DNA of 64,000 nt from Phymatolithon calcareum. Taxonomy: Eukaryota > Rhodophyta > Florideophyceae > Hapalidiales. The position numbers and the translations under genes are program-made. Where the stretch lies: the NCBI GenBank assembly GCA_977006965.1, contig OZ345367.1, positions 310,001 through 374,000 of the forward strand. Reading direction: 5' to 3'. Below the pieces are notes generated by a model. That model did no database searches, was not told the DNA's origin, and saw only the letters and a program-made list of their open reading frames with translations. How positions within the stretch are numbered: position 1 is the first letter of the stretch; each line of letters begins with the position of its first letter. Positions 31,005 through 40,846 of the stretch are shown here, in pieces.

Positions 31005-31418
31005 CTTTCTTTCTTTACTGCAGAAGACGTTAACCAGAGTTAACATCTGGGGTTGTCAAGCAACCCCTCATTGTTCACGAATTTGAGTACTTCAAGCGGT
31101 TTCTCCCTACATAATTCCTCTACCGTTTTAGGGCCTACTCTACCGATAGTCTGCCGTCTTGATAAAGCACGCCCACTACAGCGAAGAATTAAGTGATCAA
31201 CAGTTTCTTTGGTTCCACCTGGACAAGCCTTGCACATGGGGTCGTATTCCGCCGAGCCATCGTCCTTCCGGTGAAAAGCTGCTACCAGCGAGCAGCATTT
31301 TGCGGAAAGTTGATTTAGGATGACTTCAGCACGTCTTCTTGGTTTCATCGAATTGCGCGGTTTAATTATGGACCGCGCGGCTTCTATGGCCAAGGGTCCA
31401 CCTTGATGCGTCACGATA
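31005..31418 (-). mobile_element. LINE-B (RNase H-type non-LTR element), 5'-truncated, 13-bp target duplication
   Basis: Flanked by perfect repeats TGCATGTAGTTTT at 30,992-31,004 and 31,419-31,431. On the minus strand the coding end (stop at 31,040) has PLAIEAARSIIKP, a C-x2-C-x7-H-x3-C-like cluster (CKACPGGTKETVDHLILRC) and LKFVNNEGLL. The tail is (AAAG)n. It matches the element at 57.9-58.5 kb, which additionally keeps RNase H sequence. Confidence 0.85.
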
Positions 31419-31431
31419 TGCATGTAGTTTT

Positions 31432-31886
31432 ACAATGCTTTGTTTCTCGTTTGACAGGGTTTGAAACATATCACACATATAAAGCATGCCGTGGGATAGT
31501 ATGGATGATGTGAATGAGAAAAAGGGCTCCAATGTCGAGATTGAAGAAAACAATTACATTCCAAGAAGCAGAGGATGTACACAGCTGCAACACTTATACT
31601 CTCTAGTCTGAGTTCGACATGGTGAGACGATTATCTGTAGTGCACGCTTTCTTTCAGAGTCAAATCAGTGTTGCAGTTACACTACATAATGAACCAAAAC
31701 GAGAATGGGACGCAAAAGGTGAGAACATTCTTATGTTATTAGCTTGACGGCATCATGGTCAGCTCTTCTAGACAAACCAAGTTCTGAAAAAACTAACCAT
31801 GACGCTCACGCCTTGCTTGAGCTCTAACATATTCCTTTAACTTGATTGCTATTTACCCTGTTATCGCATTCATATTGAATGACATA
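31432..31886. other. Array spacer, no gene seen
   Basis: Resumes block A6 and the S6 3' flank. No coding evidence. Confidence 0.4.
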
Positions 31887-32441
31887 CTAAATGTAACCAG
31901 CAAACTTACGGCGCGGCGGCGAGCACGGCGTAAAAGGAAACAGCTCCTCCGTATCAACCTTCGCAGTGGGACCCACGCCAATACCTGCAGCAAACTTACC
32001 AAGAACATTATGCTCTGTAGCCCACACATGTGCATCAAGCTTGTAGAGACCGGAAAGCGGCAGTGGTTCTCGACGGGCTGTCCGTGCACCGGTTCCAGGT
32101 ATCGGAATCCCATAACCTCCATGCGCCTGCACCGCAATCTGGTTCACGATCGGCTCAACAGTAGCCGCAGCAGGCCACGAGTGAGGAGTCTGGACGTAGG
32201 TCTTGAGTGCGCGTGTGGGCACGACGTGCGGAGTCCGAATAATGCGGACGACGGGGGTCATGCTTGTCGGCTTGCGAGGGACGGGCACCATGATCTGCGG
32301 CGTCGATACCCCAACATCCCCCTGGTCATGCGCCGTATCCTGATTCACGATCGGGTCAGCGGTAGTCACGGCAGGTATTACGTGGGATACCTGCATGAAG
32401 GGCGGGAGCATGGGTGTCGGTACGACGTGCGGAGTGCGCAT
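31887..32441 (-). CDS. RTP-SPPGRK family protein S6, internally duplicated
   Basis: 184 residues from the first ATG (32,439-32,441; the frame opens six codons earlier at a TTG). The N-terminal module is present twice: MRTPHVVPTP ... DPIVNQ, then RIIRTPHVVPTR ... EPIVNQ ... GYGIPIPG. The standard C-terminal core follows: LPLSGLYKLDAHVW, ATEHNVLGKFAAGIGVGP, FTPCSPPRRKFAGYI. Upstream of the ATG the expected RSxLLADA stretch is in another frame, so a one-base indel removed the ancestral start. Either the inner ATG is used or this copy is recently broken. Confidence 0.55.
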   Translation of the reverse strand: MRTPHVVPTPMLPPFMQVSHVIPAVTTADPIVNQDTAHDQGDVGVSTPQIMVPVPRKPTSMTPVVRIIRTPHVVPTRALKTYVQTPHSWPAAATVEPIVNQIAVQAHGGYGIPIPGTGARTARREPLPLSGLYKLDAHVWATEHNVLGKFAAGIGVGPTAKVDTEELFPFTPCSPPRRKFAGYI

Positions 32442-33538
32442 GGTGTCCCGCGTCGGCAAGAAGCGTCGAGCGCGTATGGATCGGGTCAGGGTGGCTGGAC
32501 GTTCTCAAGAGGGGATTGGAACGCTAGTTGCGGAGTTGTTCCTCTTGTCTGTGCCGTCGCTCGCGGTTGTGCACCTAAAGATTTGAAACCAGGGCGGAAA
32601 AAGTGCTTACTTGCGGTGTTGGGGCAGGTCGTCCGAGGGGGCGAAATAGGTACGGAATCCCAAGAATGTGATATAGGGTTGTGGTGTCCGAAGGGCAGCC
32701 AGCCCTGTGGAGGGAGCGAACGACCTAGATTTATGATCGCAGAGCGGCAGTACACTTCAAAAGTGCAGGCCCACATATACACGGCGAGCACTAGATCTCC
32801 CGCTCCGCGGTTCGTCTGACTGTAAGGTGTGACGGCGGCATCATTTGAACAAAAATAGAAGCGGGATTTTCACGGTGGGGCTGCCAATGATTTCCCTCGA
32901 TTATTGAAACGACAGATGTGTCGGGACAGATTTTCTGTGCACGTGGTGGAATTGAAGGGCCCTCATTTGTCCGTCCTCTACAGAAACTGCATGCAAAAAC
33001 ATTTAGCGCAACGAACCTCAGCTCAGGTTCATTCCCCTCTTTTCACATATCTCTCTTTACAACGACAGGCAGTGGAAGGGCTGATAGAGCTCGTGATTTG
33101 GTGTTCAGAGTGTTCAATTTTTCGCAAATGAAGTCCCGTTCGTCAGCATTCAATACTGCAACAAGAAGGATAAGCACGGAAAGTCATTTTGTCGGTCGTT
33201 TCAGTGCACCTGATTCAGACTTTCAGGCAAATCATTTCTGTAGATAGATTCTCGGCGATCAGTAAAATTATTCTATCCTTATGTCGCCGGAGAATTTGGA
33301 AGCTCGCAAGAACAGACGCAGCACGAAGCGTGGGCGCGTTAGACGGGTACCAGTCCAGCGTATGTACGCTCATACCAATCACACGTGTCATACCTTATCA
33401 GGGTGCGGAACGTGATCTCCCCTGAAAGTGAAACCCTATCATAACTTGTCTTATTGCCGTGGTTCACGGCAAACTAATCGCCTGGCCAAGGCAACAGGTA
33501 GAATAGTTCTACTTTGCAGCGCGCACGCCAGCTGCAAA
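32442..33538. other. S6 upstream flank and right border of the tandem array
   Basis: Contains CCCTATATCACATTC (sense) near 32,670 and GGGACAGATTTTC near 32,930, decayed forms of the S upstream landmarks. I found no convincing HA relic beyond S6, so the array probably ends here. Confidence 0.45.
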
Positions 33539-34645
33539 ATGCTGGGCTGTGGGCAGGTCGCACCAGAACGGGGTATCCCGTGCAATCTTCTGTTCGTATG
33601 CGGGGCGGCATGGTCGCGATCCGTGGTGTCACACAAGAACGTCGTATGCATGGCCGCGAAGCGCGGCGGCAAACGCGGTAAAAAGGCGCGTCAAGCGAAA
33701 CGAGGAGCATCCACCTCTCGCGGCGTATCTGTTCCTCCGCAGAAAGTGGATGCGAACGCTTCCCCATTGCCGTCAATCGCAGACGAGCCCGATATTCCGA
33801 TTGCTGATAAACCTGTTGAAGCACCTCTTGCGGACGAGATGTCCGATCCCACTGCGTCCGATGAGGTAGATTCAAATTTGCCATCAGAAGTGGAGGTCCT
33901 CACCGATTCCTCCGTCCCGCCCGTTGCGAACGCATCACCAGCGGAGCCAGTTCCAGATGCCGAAGTTGCCGTTGCGAATGAGATGTCTGAGCTCCCGGTA
34001 CCCGACGAGGCAATTTTCAAACTTCCCGACCAACCGGGTGGCGCGCGCGGAGTTAGAAGGCGGCGACGTGCACGCGGTGCCAACGCCACAAAGGCAGCAG
34101 CTGCAGATGCAGAGGAGGCGGATTCCGGTGCCCCGTTACCCGAAGCGGAGATCTCCCGCCTCACGGCCGCGTATCGAACCGGAGCCAAAGGACGCGATGA
34201 ACTTGTGGAGCGAATCGAACGCGATCCGGACTACATGTTTCGCGGTGGAAATGCGGAGGGGGAATACGGATTGGCGGCGGCGATCATTGGGACTGGGGGT
34301 CCGAACAAACAGGGTGTTTACGTTTTGCCGTATCTGCAGAGCAGTCATTTGATCCTTCTTGGTGTCATTCTGTTGGGCACGTTCGTTTATTACCCAGGTT
34401 TTCCGCTGACCGAGGGGAGCGACGAGCTAAGAGCCTTGTTACAAAAAGCGCTTGCGCTTGTGTTTACGGTGAATTTAGGATTGGCGGTGTACTCGTATGC
34501 TGAGGCGAAGAAGCGTGCACAGCCACCGCTTTTTTGGTTCTTTAAGGTTGCGCTACTTGGAAACATCGCGCTGCAGGAGCTCCGCGGAAACGCGCCTCTT
34601 GACGGGAAGAGCGTACGGGAGTCTAAGCGAAAGGGGAAAAGGTAA
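33539..34645 (+). CDS. Putative plastid-targeted membrane protein, unassigned
   Basis: 368 residues from ATG 33,539; the open frame extends to a GTG at 33,428, but this is the first ATG. The N-terminus (MLGCGQVAPERG...NLLFVCGAAWSRSVVSHKNVV) is basic and hydroxylated with no acids at the end, compatible with a transit peptide, then KRGGKRGKKARQAKR. A long acidic Pro/Ser/Ala-rich region follows (residues ~70-200), then RRRRRARG. The conserved-looking C-terminal half begins at DPDYMFRGG and has three hydrophobic segments: LILLGVILLGTFVYYPGF, ALALVFTVNLGLAVYSYA and PLFWFFKVALLGNIAL. I do not recognise the family and compared it with plant PSII assembly factors without a match. Confidence 0.65.
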   Translation: MLGCGQVAPERGIPCNLLFVCGAAWSRSVVSHKNVVCMAAKRGGKRGKKARQAKRGASTSRGVSVPPQKVDANASPLPSIADEPDIPIADKPVEAPLADEMSDPTASDEVDSNLPSEVEVLTDSSVPPVANASPAEPVPDAEVAVANEMSELPVPDEAIFKLPDQPGGARGVRRRRRARGANATKAAAADAEEADSGAPLPEAEISRLTAAYRTGAKGRDELVERIERDPDYMFRGGNAEGEYGLAAAIIGTGGPNKQGVYVLPYLQSSHLILLGVILLGTFVYYPGFPLTEGSDELRALLQKALALVFTVNLGLAVYSYAEAKKRAQPPLFWFFKVALLGNIALQELRGNAPLDGKSVRESKRKGKR

Positions 34646-35872
34646 TATATTCCGTTTTGGTTTATTAAGCATTTAGCTTCGTGTTGCAGCGACGAAGGTG
34701 ATTGGGGTTCTAGTTGTTGTAGGGATACACTCTTTGTTTTGCTTCGGTAGCGTTGCGCGCGAAAGGATGGAAATGCACTTTGTGGAGATATGACTGTTTG
34801 AGAAGACGGTTCCTGTCTTTTCGATTCGCGCTGGGATAGCAGCTACACAGCATGCCTTTTCTTAATTATGGTATGTTCCGTTTGGTTTAATTTCACTTCA
34901 CTTGCACGTCAACTTGAGAAGAGGGATCCGACACCTAAAGCAATATTCCCCCTGTCGATTTCTGCGCGATCAAAGCACCGGTAGGGCGCGCCAGCACCGT
35001 GTCGCTTCTTTTGGAATCATGATTGCATCAGAGGGAAACCTTATTCGACTGTGTTTTGGTTCTGAAGTGCAGATTGGAAAGGTTGACATGCTTTTCGGTC
35101 ACTCTTGGTAGTAGCATTTGGTTGAACGTTCAGCTCGGCAATAAGGCGGCATCATTGCATTGCGTTTTGCTCCTGGGGATATCGAATGAATCACTATGGA
35201 TACTTTACACCAAACTACTCGGCTAACATTGTTTCCAGCAGTGTAATGAGAGCCAAGTTTGTGGTCTTGTTGGTCGGTTTCAATTTGTAAGTCCCAAACG
35301 TCTTCTCCTGCCCAAGCTTGGAATCAACTCTGCTCTTGTCATGTGTTTTTCATGGCGCAATCCCGATGCAAAAGTTTATCAAAGGGCTGGCATTCTTCGG
35401 GTTCTATGAAAATGGAATGGTTATGAACGAAGTATCCAAAAACATACGTTCTAAGCAGGACGCATATCTACATAGTCTCGGCAAGAACATTAATAAACGT
35501 CTTGAACAAGAAAACTGGCGAATGTACTGCGTGAGGACTGGATCTTTTCAGAAGGATAAAATACATGGGGCTACACAAAGGCTATCAACAAGAAGCCGTT
35601 CTCTTTTCCATTGAATGATAGCACCTGCCTGCTCTACTACTCACAAACTTTTCTATACTGTAATCGCGACCTGTGCACAAGAGCGAAGCAAAAAAGACTA
35701 AACAAAACAGCTCCTCTGCCGATGCAAGGGCACCTAAATACTTTTCATCAGCCGGAAATGCCGGCGGTCGCACACCACGGGCCAGTTCCCAGAGACAGTC
35801 TGGCCTCTCATGTCGCCCGACGCTTTGAAAAAAACCACACAAACGAATCTCACAGCCGCGCTGTTCAAGTCC
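34646..35872. other. Intergenic, no gene seen
   Basis: About 1.2 kb between two genes whose 3' ends face each other. A 98-codon frame at 35,318-35,614 has no recognisable feature. Confidence 0.45.
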
Positions 35873-36727
35873 CTAAAATTCTTTCTGCTTCTCAATCTTG
35901 TCTTCGCCCTGATTGTCGCCCTCTGTGCATGCAGCCCCTGCTTCCTCTGCCGCAATAGCGCGTGCTTTCCGCGCGTACGAGCGGAAATAAAAGTCGCGAA
36001 ATAATTTGAAGAAACTGGCACCGACCGCCTGTCCGAACAACCAACCACGCATATTGCCCGAGCATCCTGCGGCCGAGAAGTATAAAAACGGATATGGCCA
36101 AGTGGCGGTAAGATCGATAATGAATTGAATGATCTGAGCCTGTGTGATATACTTCTTCCAAGAAACGCGACGTCCAATCGTCGACATAGCGTAATAATAA
36201 TACATAGCAACATGCACGGATGAATTAGCCACGACAAGAATCCATTGTAACACCATATTGGTAGTCATATAGACATAGAACAACGGAAGTACGATGCAAT
36301 GATGGTAAACATGTAGAAAATTCAAAGGCCTTTTCTTCAAAACCATTATTAAAGTATCTGCAAGCTCGTAAAACTTTGACAGATAGAAAACATACATCCA
36401 AGCCCCCAATCGTCCGGTCATAGCAGTGCCACTTCGATCGCACAACACCCCTGAAAATCCACTTCTTCGTGCAACAAGTAATACCTCAATCAACGTCATG
36501 AGCGCCATGGCGGCGCTCAATGCGCTGAGAAATATATTGTGCAAAAAAGTGGCGGTGCGCAAACGGAGCGGTTCTCGATCACGCATCACACGCTGCACAC
36601 CGAAAATTGTCAGGAGATAGCATGCAATGGCGAGTACCGGATAACGCGCAGCGGAAAGAGGCGCACCGCGAAACGCAAACGGCTCTGTGCCCATGAGATG
36701 TGCCCGTAGTGCGTCCATTGGATGCAT
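35873..36727 (-). CDS. ELO: ELO-family very-long-chain fatty acid elongase
   Basis: 284 residues from ATG (36,725-36,727; a further in-frame extension begins at a TTG and has no ATG). ER membrane condensing enzyme for long-chain or polyunsaturated fatty acids. Family blocks: KFYELADTLIMVLKKRP (about 118-134), the histidine box H139-V-Y-H142-H143, NSSVHVAMYYYYAM (168-181), and TQAQIIQF. Seven or so hydrophobic stretches fit the ELO topology. The C-terminus is lysine/glutamate rich. The Y-H-H box with MYYYYAM is the general ELO form; substrate class cannot be told. Together with KCS the window holds both unrelated elongase types. Confidence 0.93.
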   Translation of the reverse strand: MHPMDALRAHLMGTEPFAFRGAPLSAARYPVLAIACYLLTIFGVQRVMRDREPLRLRTATFLHNIFLSALSAAMALMTLIEVLLVARRSGFSGVLCDRSGTAMTGRLGAWMYVFYLSKFYELADTLIMVLKKRPLNFLHVYHHCIVLPLFYVYMTTNMVLQWILVVANSSVHVAMYYYYAMSTIGRRVSWKKYITQAQIIQFIIDLTATWPYPFLYFSAAGCSGNMRGWLFGQAVGASFFKLFRDFYFRSYARKARAIAAEEAGAACTEGDNQGEDKIEKQKEF

Positions 36728-37149
36728 TCGTCTGCAGGTTGAGAGTGAACTGTGGATGGCACGGACGGAAGAAAGGACAGGGTTTCGTCGCGAAAGGGAC
36801 GAGGGAGCGCGGACGGGCGGCGGGTAGCAGACAAGTGTGTGGTTGTGCAAATTGTGAACGACGATGATGTGATGTTTTGAGAATACTTTTCGCAATGCGA
36901 TCAATAGGCGAGGCTATGGGGATCTGGCTGATGATTCAGGTACAGTATATTTTTGATGGACGAATGAAAAACATAGTGGATTAGATCTTTTCAGCGTCGG
37001 CGACGTGTGCAGTGAGCACAACGCATGAGTCATAAGTTGCTTCATTGATTTAGGGTATAGTACTGAACGTATACAGTATGAATAGATCAGATCTCGTTGA
37101 ATGGGAGAAGACTCTATCATATGATAGAAGCACGAATGCAGGATTCGTT
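36728..37149. other. ELO upstream region
   Basis: Holds two TACAGTA 7-mers (36,941 and 37,072) and a partial third copy of the downstream tandem repeat. No gene. Confidence 0.4.
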
Positions 37150-37495
37150 GAGGAGCTCAGATCTGCACTGATAGCTATTCGGCATCGCCACTAGTCCACA
37201 AACCCGTAGATGTGGTGTGTGCATTGAATTTGGATACAGTACAAGAAAGAGAATAATAACGTTCTAATCTCGACACTAGCAAAAGTGCCGATGGACAGAT
37301 CAGAACGAATGGCACAAGATGTGTAATTGAGGAGCTCTGATCTGCAGTGGTAGCTATTCGGAATCGCCGTTAGACGATAAAAGCATAGATGTGGTGTGTG
37401 CATTGATTTCAGCAAGAAAGACAACAAGAACGTTTTAATCTCGACACAAGCAAAGATGCCGATGGACAGATCAGAACGAATGACCCAAGAATTGT
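37150..37495. repeat. ~175-bp tandem repeat, two copies
   Basis: Landmarks recur 171-179 bp apart: AGGAGCTC at 37,151 and 37,330, AGCTATTCGG at 37,173 and 37,352, GCCGATGGACAGATCAGAAC at 37,287 and 37,458. The copies differ at scattered sites. Reading frames across it simply repeat and are not taken as genes. Confidence 0.8.
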
Positions 37496-38830
37496 ACATT
37501 GAGAGCGTCTTGTAGGAACTCTTATTGTACGCTGTGGTGCCAAAGCCGGTCGACGATGCCAAAACTGATTGGCGGTATCAGTCACTGATCGATCATCCGC
37601 GGTAGAAATGCAGTGAGCATGAATTGCTTTACTCACTGTTGCCGATGTATTGTACCCGTCTTGTCCAATAATTGTCGAAGTTCTGAGAACCGTTTGCGGT
37701 AGTGGCGATGAAAGTTTGAATTTTAAGCTAAAATTTGCCAGTGTGGCTAGAGCAAATTGCGTGTAACCAAGAGAGAGGCAAGCATGTCTGCCGGTCCGTT
37801 GCAGTGGGAGATTTCAAAACAAATCAACAATTACCCAAACGTGGCTGTGCATAGAGTCAAAATACCGTTTGATTACCATTATTAAACTTCTTTTACTCTA
37901 CTAATCTGCTTTTTTAATGTATACTGTGCAGTACTGTACAGTAGTTAATGTCTTCTTTGTGTGTGTCCCACAGTGAATAGATTGCCTGACTTTGGATTCC
38001 TTCGATTATTGGTAGCCTCAGGAAGAGGCAGAATTGGCTAGATTGCATATGTCCATCCAGTGTTGATGAATATTCTAGATTCTCGATACGACTCGACCGA
38101 AATGCCGCCAACGCCAGTCCGTCAGAAGTCTGCAATCTTTCTGTCTCCCTGATTGTTCCAAACCTGCAAGTATCGTTGAGCATTGTGTGGAACCATGCGC
38201 CAGTGCCGGCCATTGTGTACCAGGAATACTGCAAGTGACCGTCGCGTTCGCGATGCTTTCGTCTGCACAGCTGTATTCTTGAAGTCAAGGGTTTGTACCG
38301 GCCTGCGGACAGATATACAGTACACCGCTGTCCAAATTTAGAACGACACCAAAAAAAGAAGGATCTCGACCCTTGCGTCATACCTGCCTCCTATTTTCTC
38401 ATCACCTCCATCGCACTTCGCGCGCATGGTCCGTACCCCATTAGTGTGGATCCAGTGCGTGATTAAGGACAGTGAAACCACTCTTTGTTGTGCCGCTCAA
38501 CAGTAAAAATCATGCGCTACAAGGCCAACACCGCAATACGCTATACTTTACACAGCTTCATGATGACTACAGCTGTACTGTACTCTACTTGCTTGTGTCC
38601 GTTCCTGCTACCGTGGCATTACAATATTTGCGAAGTCGCACCCGCAAGTACTATCCAATTGTGCCGCATACCATTGGGTCAACAATTCGCCCTTTGCGAC
38701 CAACAACTCGTTGAAGAGCAGCTTTATTGCACCCAAAAATAGCACTCACTATAACTACCAGAAGTAAGAGCAAACACGCGTTGCAGAACCTACATGAAAA
38801 CCTAAAAATGAAAATAAACCTCCTCCACCG
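37496..38830. other. Gene-poor spacer
   Basis: No gene. Several TACTGTA/TACAGTA words (37,932; 37,937; 38,326; 38,576). Confidence 0.4.
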
Positions 38831-40264
38831 TTACTGTCCAAAGTCCTTCTCAACGGGCTGCAAAACAATGAGTCCCTTACACGAACATCTAACCTTCGTC
38901 GTATCAATGCTCTTCGAATGTCTTCCCCACACATGTGAACATCTCTGACATCGATAATTATACTTGCATCGAATAGCAAAAGAATGACATCTCGTAATAT
39001 TCAACTCCATATCCCACTCCTTGAACGTCATAGCCCACTTCTTGAAAACCTTTCCATGTGCCGGTCGTCTCACCCCGTCCACAATCCATGCAGCCGCATG
39101 ACACATCTCGTGCGCCAACGTCATATAAAGTCTGCCCGGCTCATCCAACACCTTTACACTCAGATCGATACTGGCCGTTCGTACGCCACTGCCTTTTTGT
39201 ACCAACGTCGTATAACCTGCCGTCGTGAGCAACCGTTTGTTCCATGCGACGCACACGTGGTTCGAAAGACGGGAAGAGAGAACTGCTTCATCGAGATACG
39301 TCATTAGACGCTGCGCTACCACATCGCGGGTGCTGGCGAGCTCGGAGCGCGTCAAGCTTGTCAGCCAATCGGGCGCCTTGTCGCGAATGGAAACTTTCTG
39401 CACTCCCGCCACCAGCGATGCGATGTCCTCATCGTCAGAGTTGCACAGATCGATCACGGCGCTCGAAGGTTTCATCGATTTTTTTACCGCGGTACCTCTG
39501 CCGACCTGCACCGATTCTGCAACTCCAATGTCGACTTCTTCCCCTGATGATGGCGTCGCCTCGCAGGACTCTCCAACTGCGGATGCTGAAGATTGCCGCG
39601 GTATTGATTTCCTCCCCGAGTTGAGAACCTCTGTCCAGGAAAGCGTTGCCGAATAATTATCATTCTTACGTTCTCGCGGTTCCCAATCCTCATCCGATGA
39701 CTCGGACTCCACCTCATCTTCATCCGCATCTTCACTGCTATTACCGTCGACAAAACCTGGCGTCGCAGCACCATCGTCACGGACATCTGCATGAATGCCG
39801 ATCGTTCTTCGCATCCGCAATGCCTCAAAATCCCACATCCCATCCTTCACCTCCTCCTCCTCCACCTCGCTCTTCTCATCGCCACTGCACCGGCTCTCCG
39901 CCTCATCGTCATCATCGGACTCGCTGAGCGCGACAAAAAGCCGTCGTCTCCTTCTCTCCACTGTCTTCCGCCATCCCTCATCCACGGGACTGCCTTCAGC
40001 GCTGCTCGGGACCGTCGGCGGCGGCATCGAAGCGCGACCGCTCGACGTCTCCAATAACTCACAGTATGCATTCTCCGCCTCCTCATCGGACGCAAGCAGC
40101 AGCGGCACATCGGGCAGAACGCCGGCATGTAGTGCGTCGCGCGCCTCCTGCAGCGCCTGCCGTAGCGCGGGTGACGCCTGCCAGCGCGGCGTGAGCGTGG
40201 CTGCGTGCACGCGGGCGCGCAGACGCGCTTGCAGTGCGGGTGGCGGCGGCGATGCGAAGGCCAT
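38831..40264 (-). CDS. GCNA: GCNA/ACRC-type SprT-like metalloprotease
   Basis: 477 residues from ATG (40,262-40,264) to TAA at 38,831; one more upstream codon is a GTG. Members of this family degrade DNA-protein crosslinks in the nucleus. The N-terminal half is a long acidic disordered region (SESDDDDEAE, EEEEVKD, SSEDADEDEVESESSDEDW). A SUMO-interacting motif, VIDLCNSDDED, lies at 270-280 and a possible second one in RRRLFVALSESDDDD. The SprT domain (~300-420) carries the zinc site HEMCH at 385-389 with the third ligand H403 in RPAHG. A zinc ribbon has cysteines at 439, 442, 460 and 462 (YRCQRCSH ... VRCSCKG). Everything needed for activity is present. Confidence 0.93.
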   Translation of the reverse strand: MAFASPPPPALQARLRARVHAATLTPRWQASPALRQALQEARDALHAGVLPDVPLLLASDEEAENAYCELLETSSGRASMPPPTVPSSAEGSPVDEGWRKTVERRRRRLFVALSESDDDDEAESRCSGDEKSEVEEEEVKDGMWDFEALRMRRTIGIHADVRDDGAATPGFVDGNSSEDADEDEVESESSDEDWEPRERKNDNYSATLSWTEVLNSGRKSIPRQSSASAVGESCEATPSSGEEVDIGVAESVQVGRGTAVKKSMKPSSAVIDLCNSDDEDIASLVAGVQKVSIRDKAPDWLTSLTRSELASTRDVVAQRLMTYLDEAVLSSRLSNHVCVAWNKRLLTTAGYTTLVQKGSGVRTASIDLSVKVLDEPGRLYMTLAHEMCHAAAWIVDGVRRPAHGKVFKKWAMTFKEWDMELNITRCHSFAIRCKYNYRCQRCSHVWGRHSKSIDTTKVRCSCKGLIVLQPVEKDFGQ

Positions 40265-40819
40265 CACAAAACTCTATCTTTTCCCTCTGCCCGATTCGAT
40301 TTGACAGGGCTGCCACCTCTTCGTCGACGACGTTTCATCAGCGCCATGTTTTTGGCAGGCGTGCGATCGAAAGGATGAAGCAATACGAGATGCAAGTGCA
40401 ACAACAGAGCCGTTCAGATCGACTGTAAGCATTGTTTGACGGTTGCAACGGCTAAGAGCTGTGAGTCGACGGCCGGAGTACCCGGTCGCACACGTGGCAT
40501 TCGAGTACACGTGGCATACACGGGCAGTGAGGGTGCTGGCGGCACGGCGCGAAGGGGGAGGTCTCGAGTCTGTCCGACATTGTACGCATCGGGAGATCGG
40601 GAACGTAGACACGAGTGTGTGAGTGTGTATGAAATGTGTCAATGGCGACGTGAATCAGGGGAGTGTGTGGGGGATGGTTTACGTAAACGGCCCGGGGGGA
40701 GTTGGTCGTGTAGGCGGTGGAAGCAAAGGCAGATGTGGCAGGCGGGACGATGTGTGCGAGAAATTGTGCTCAAATTTGTATAGTATGGGCCGCATGCATG
40801 CATAAATGCATGTGTTCAT
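40265..40819. other. GCNA upstream region
   Basis: No gene. GC-rich purine-skewed stretch with GTG/TGTG runs near 40,615; ends at a GCATGCATGCAT palindrome (about 40,792). Confidence 0.4.
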
Positions 40820-40846
40820 CACACACACACACACACACACACACAC
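40820..40846. repeat. (CA)n microsatellite
   Basis: Uninterrupted CA dinucleotides, about 13 units. A second run of about 9.5 units lies at 41,022-41,040, and TG runs at about 41,437-41,451 and 42,919. Confidence 0.95.

Noticed and set aside
33539-34645. LPA2 or PAM68 (photosystem II assembly factor) as the identity of this gene
   Set aside because: The membrane segments and flanking motifs do not match what I remember of either protein; left unassigned.
37191-37562. 123-codon minus-strand frame
   Set aside because: It reads through the 175-bp tandem repeat and simply repeats itself; no start context or domain.
39225-40304. Plus-strand frames of 120-170 codons opposite GCNA
   Set aside because: They are serine/histidine-rich complements of the acidic Glu/Asp repeats in GCNA and carry no domain.
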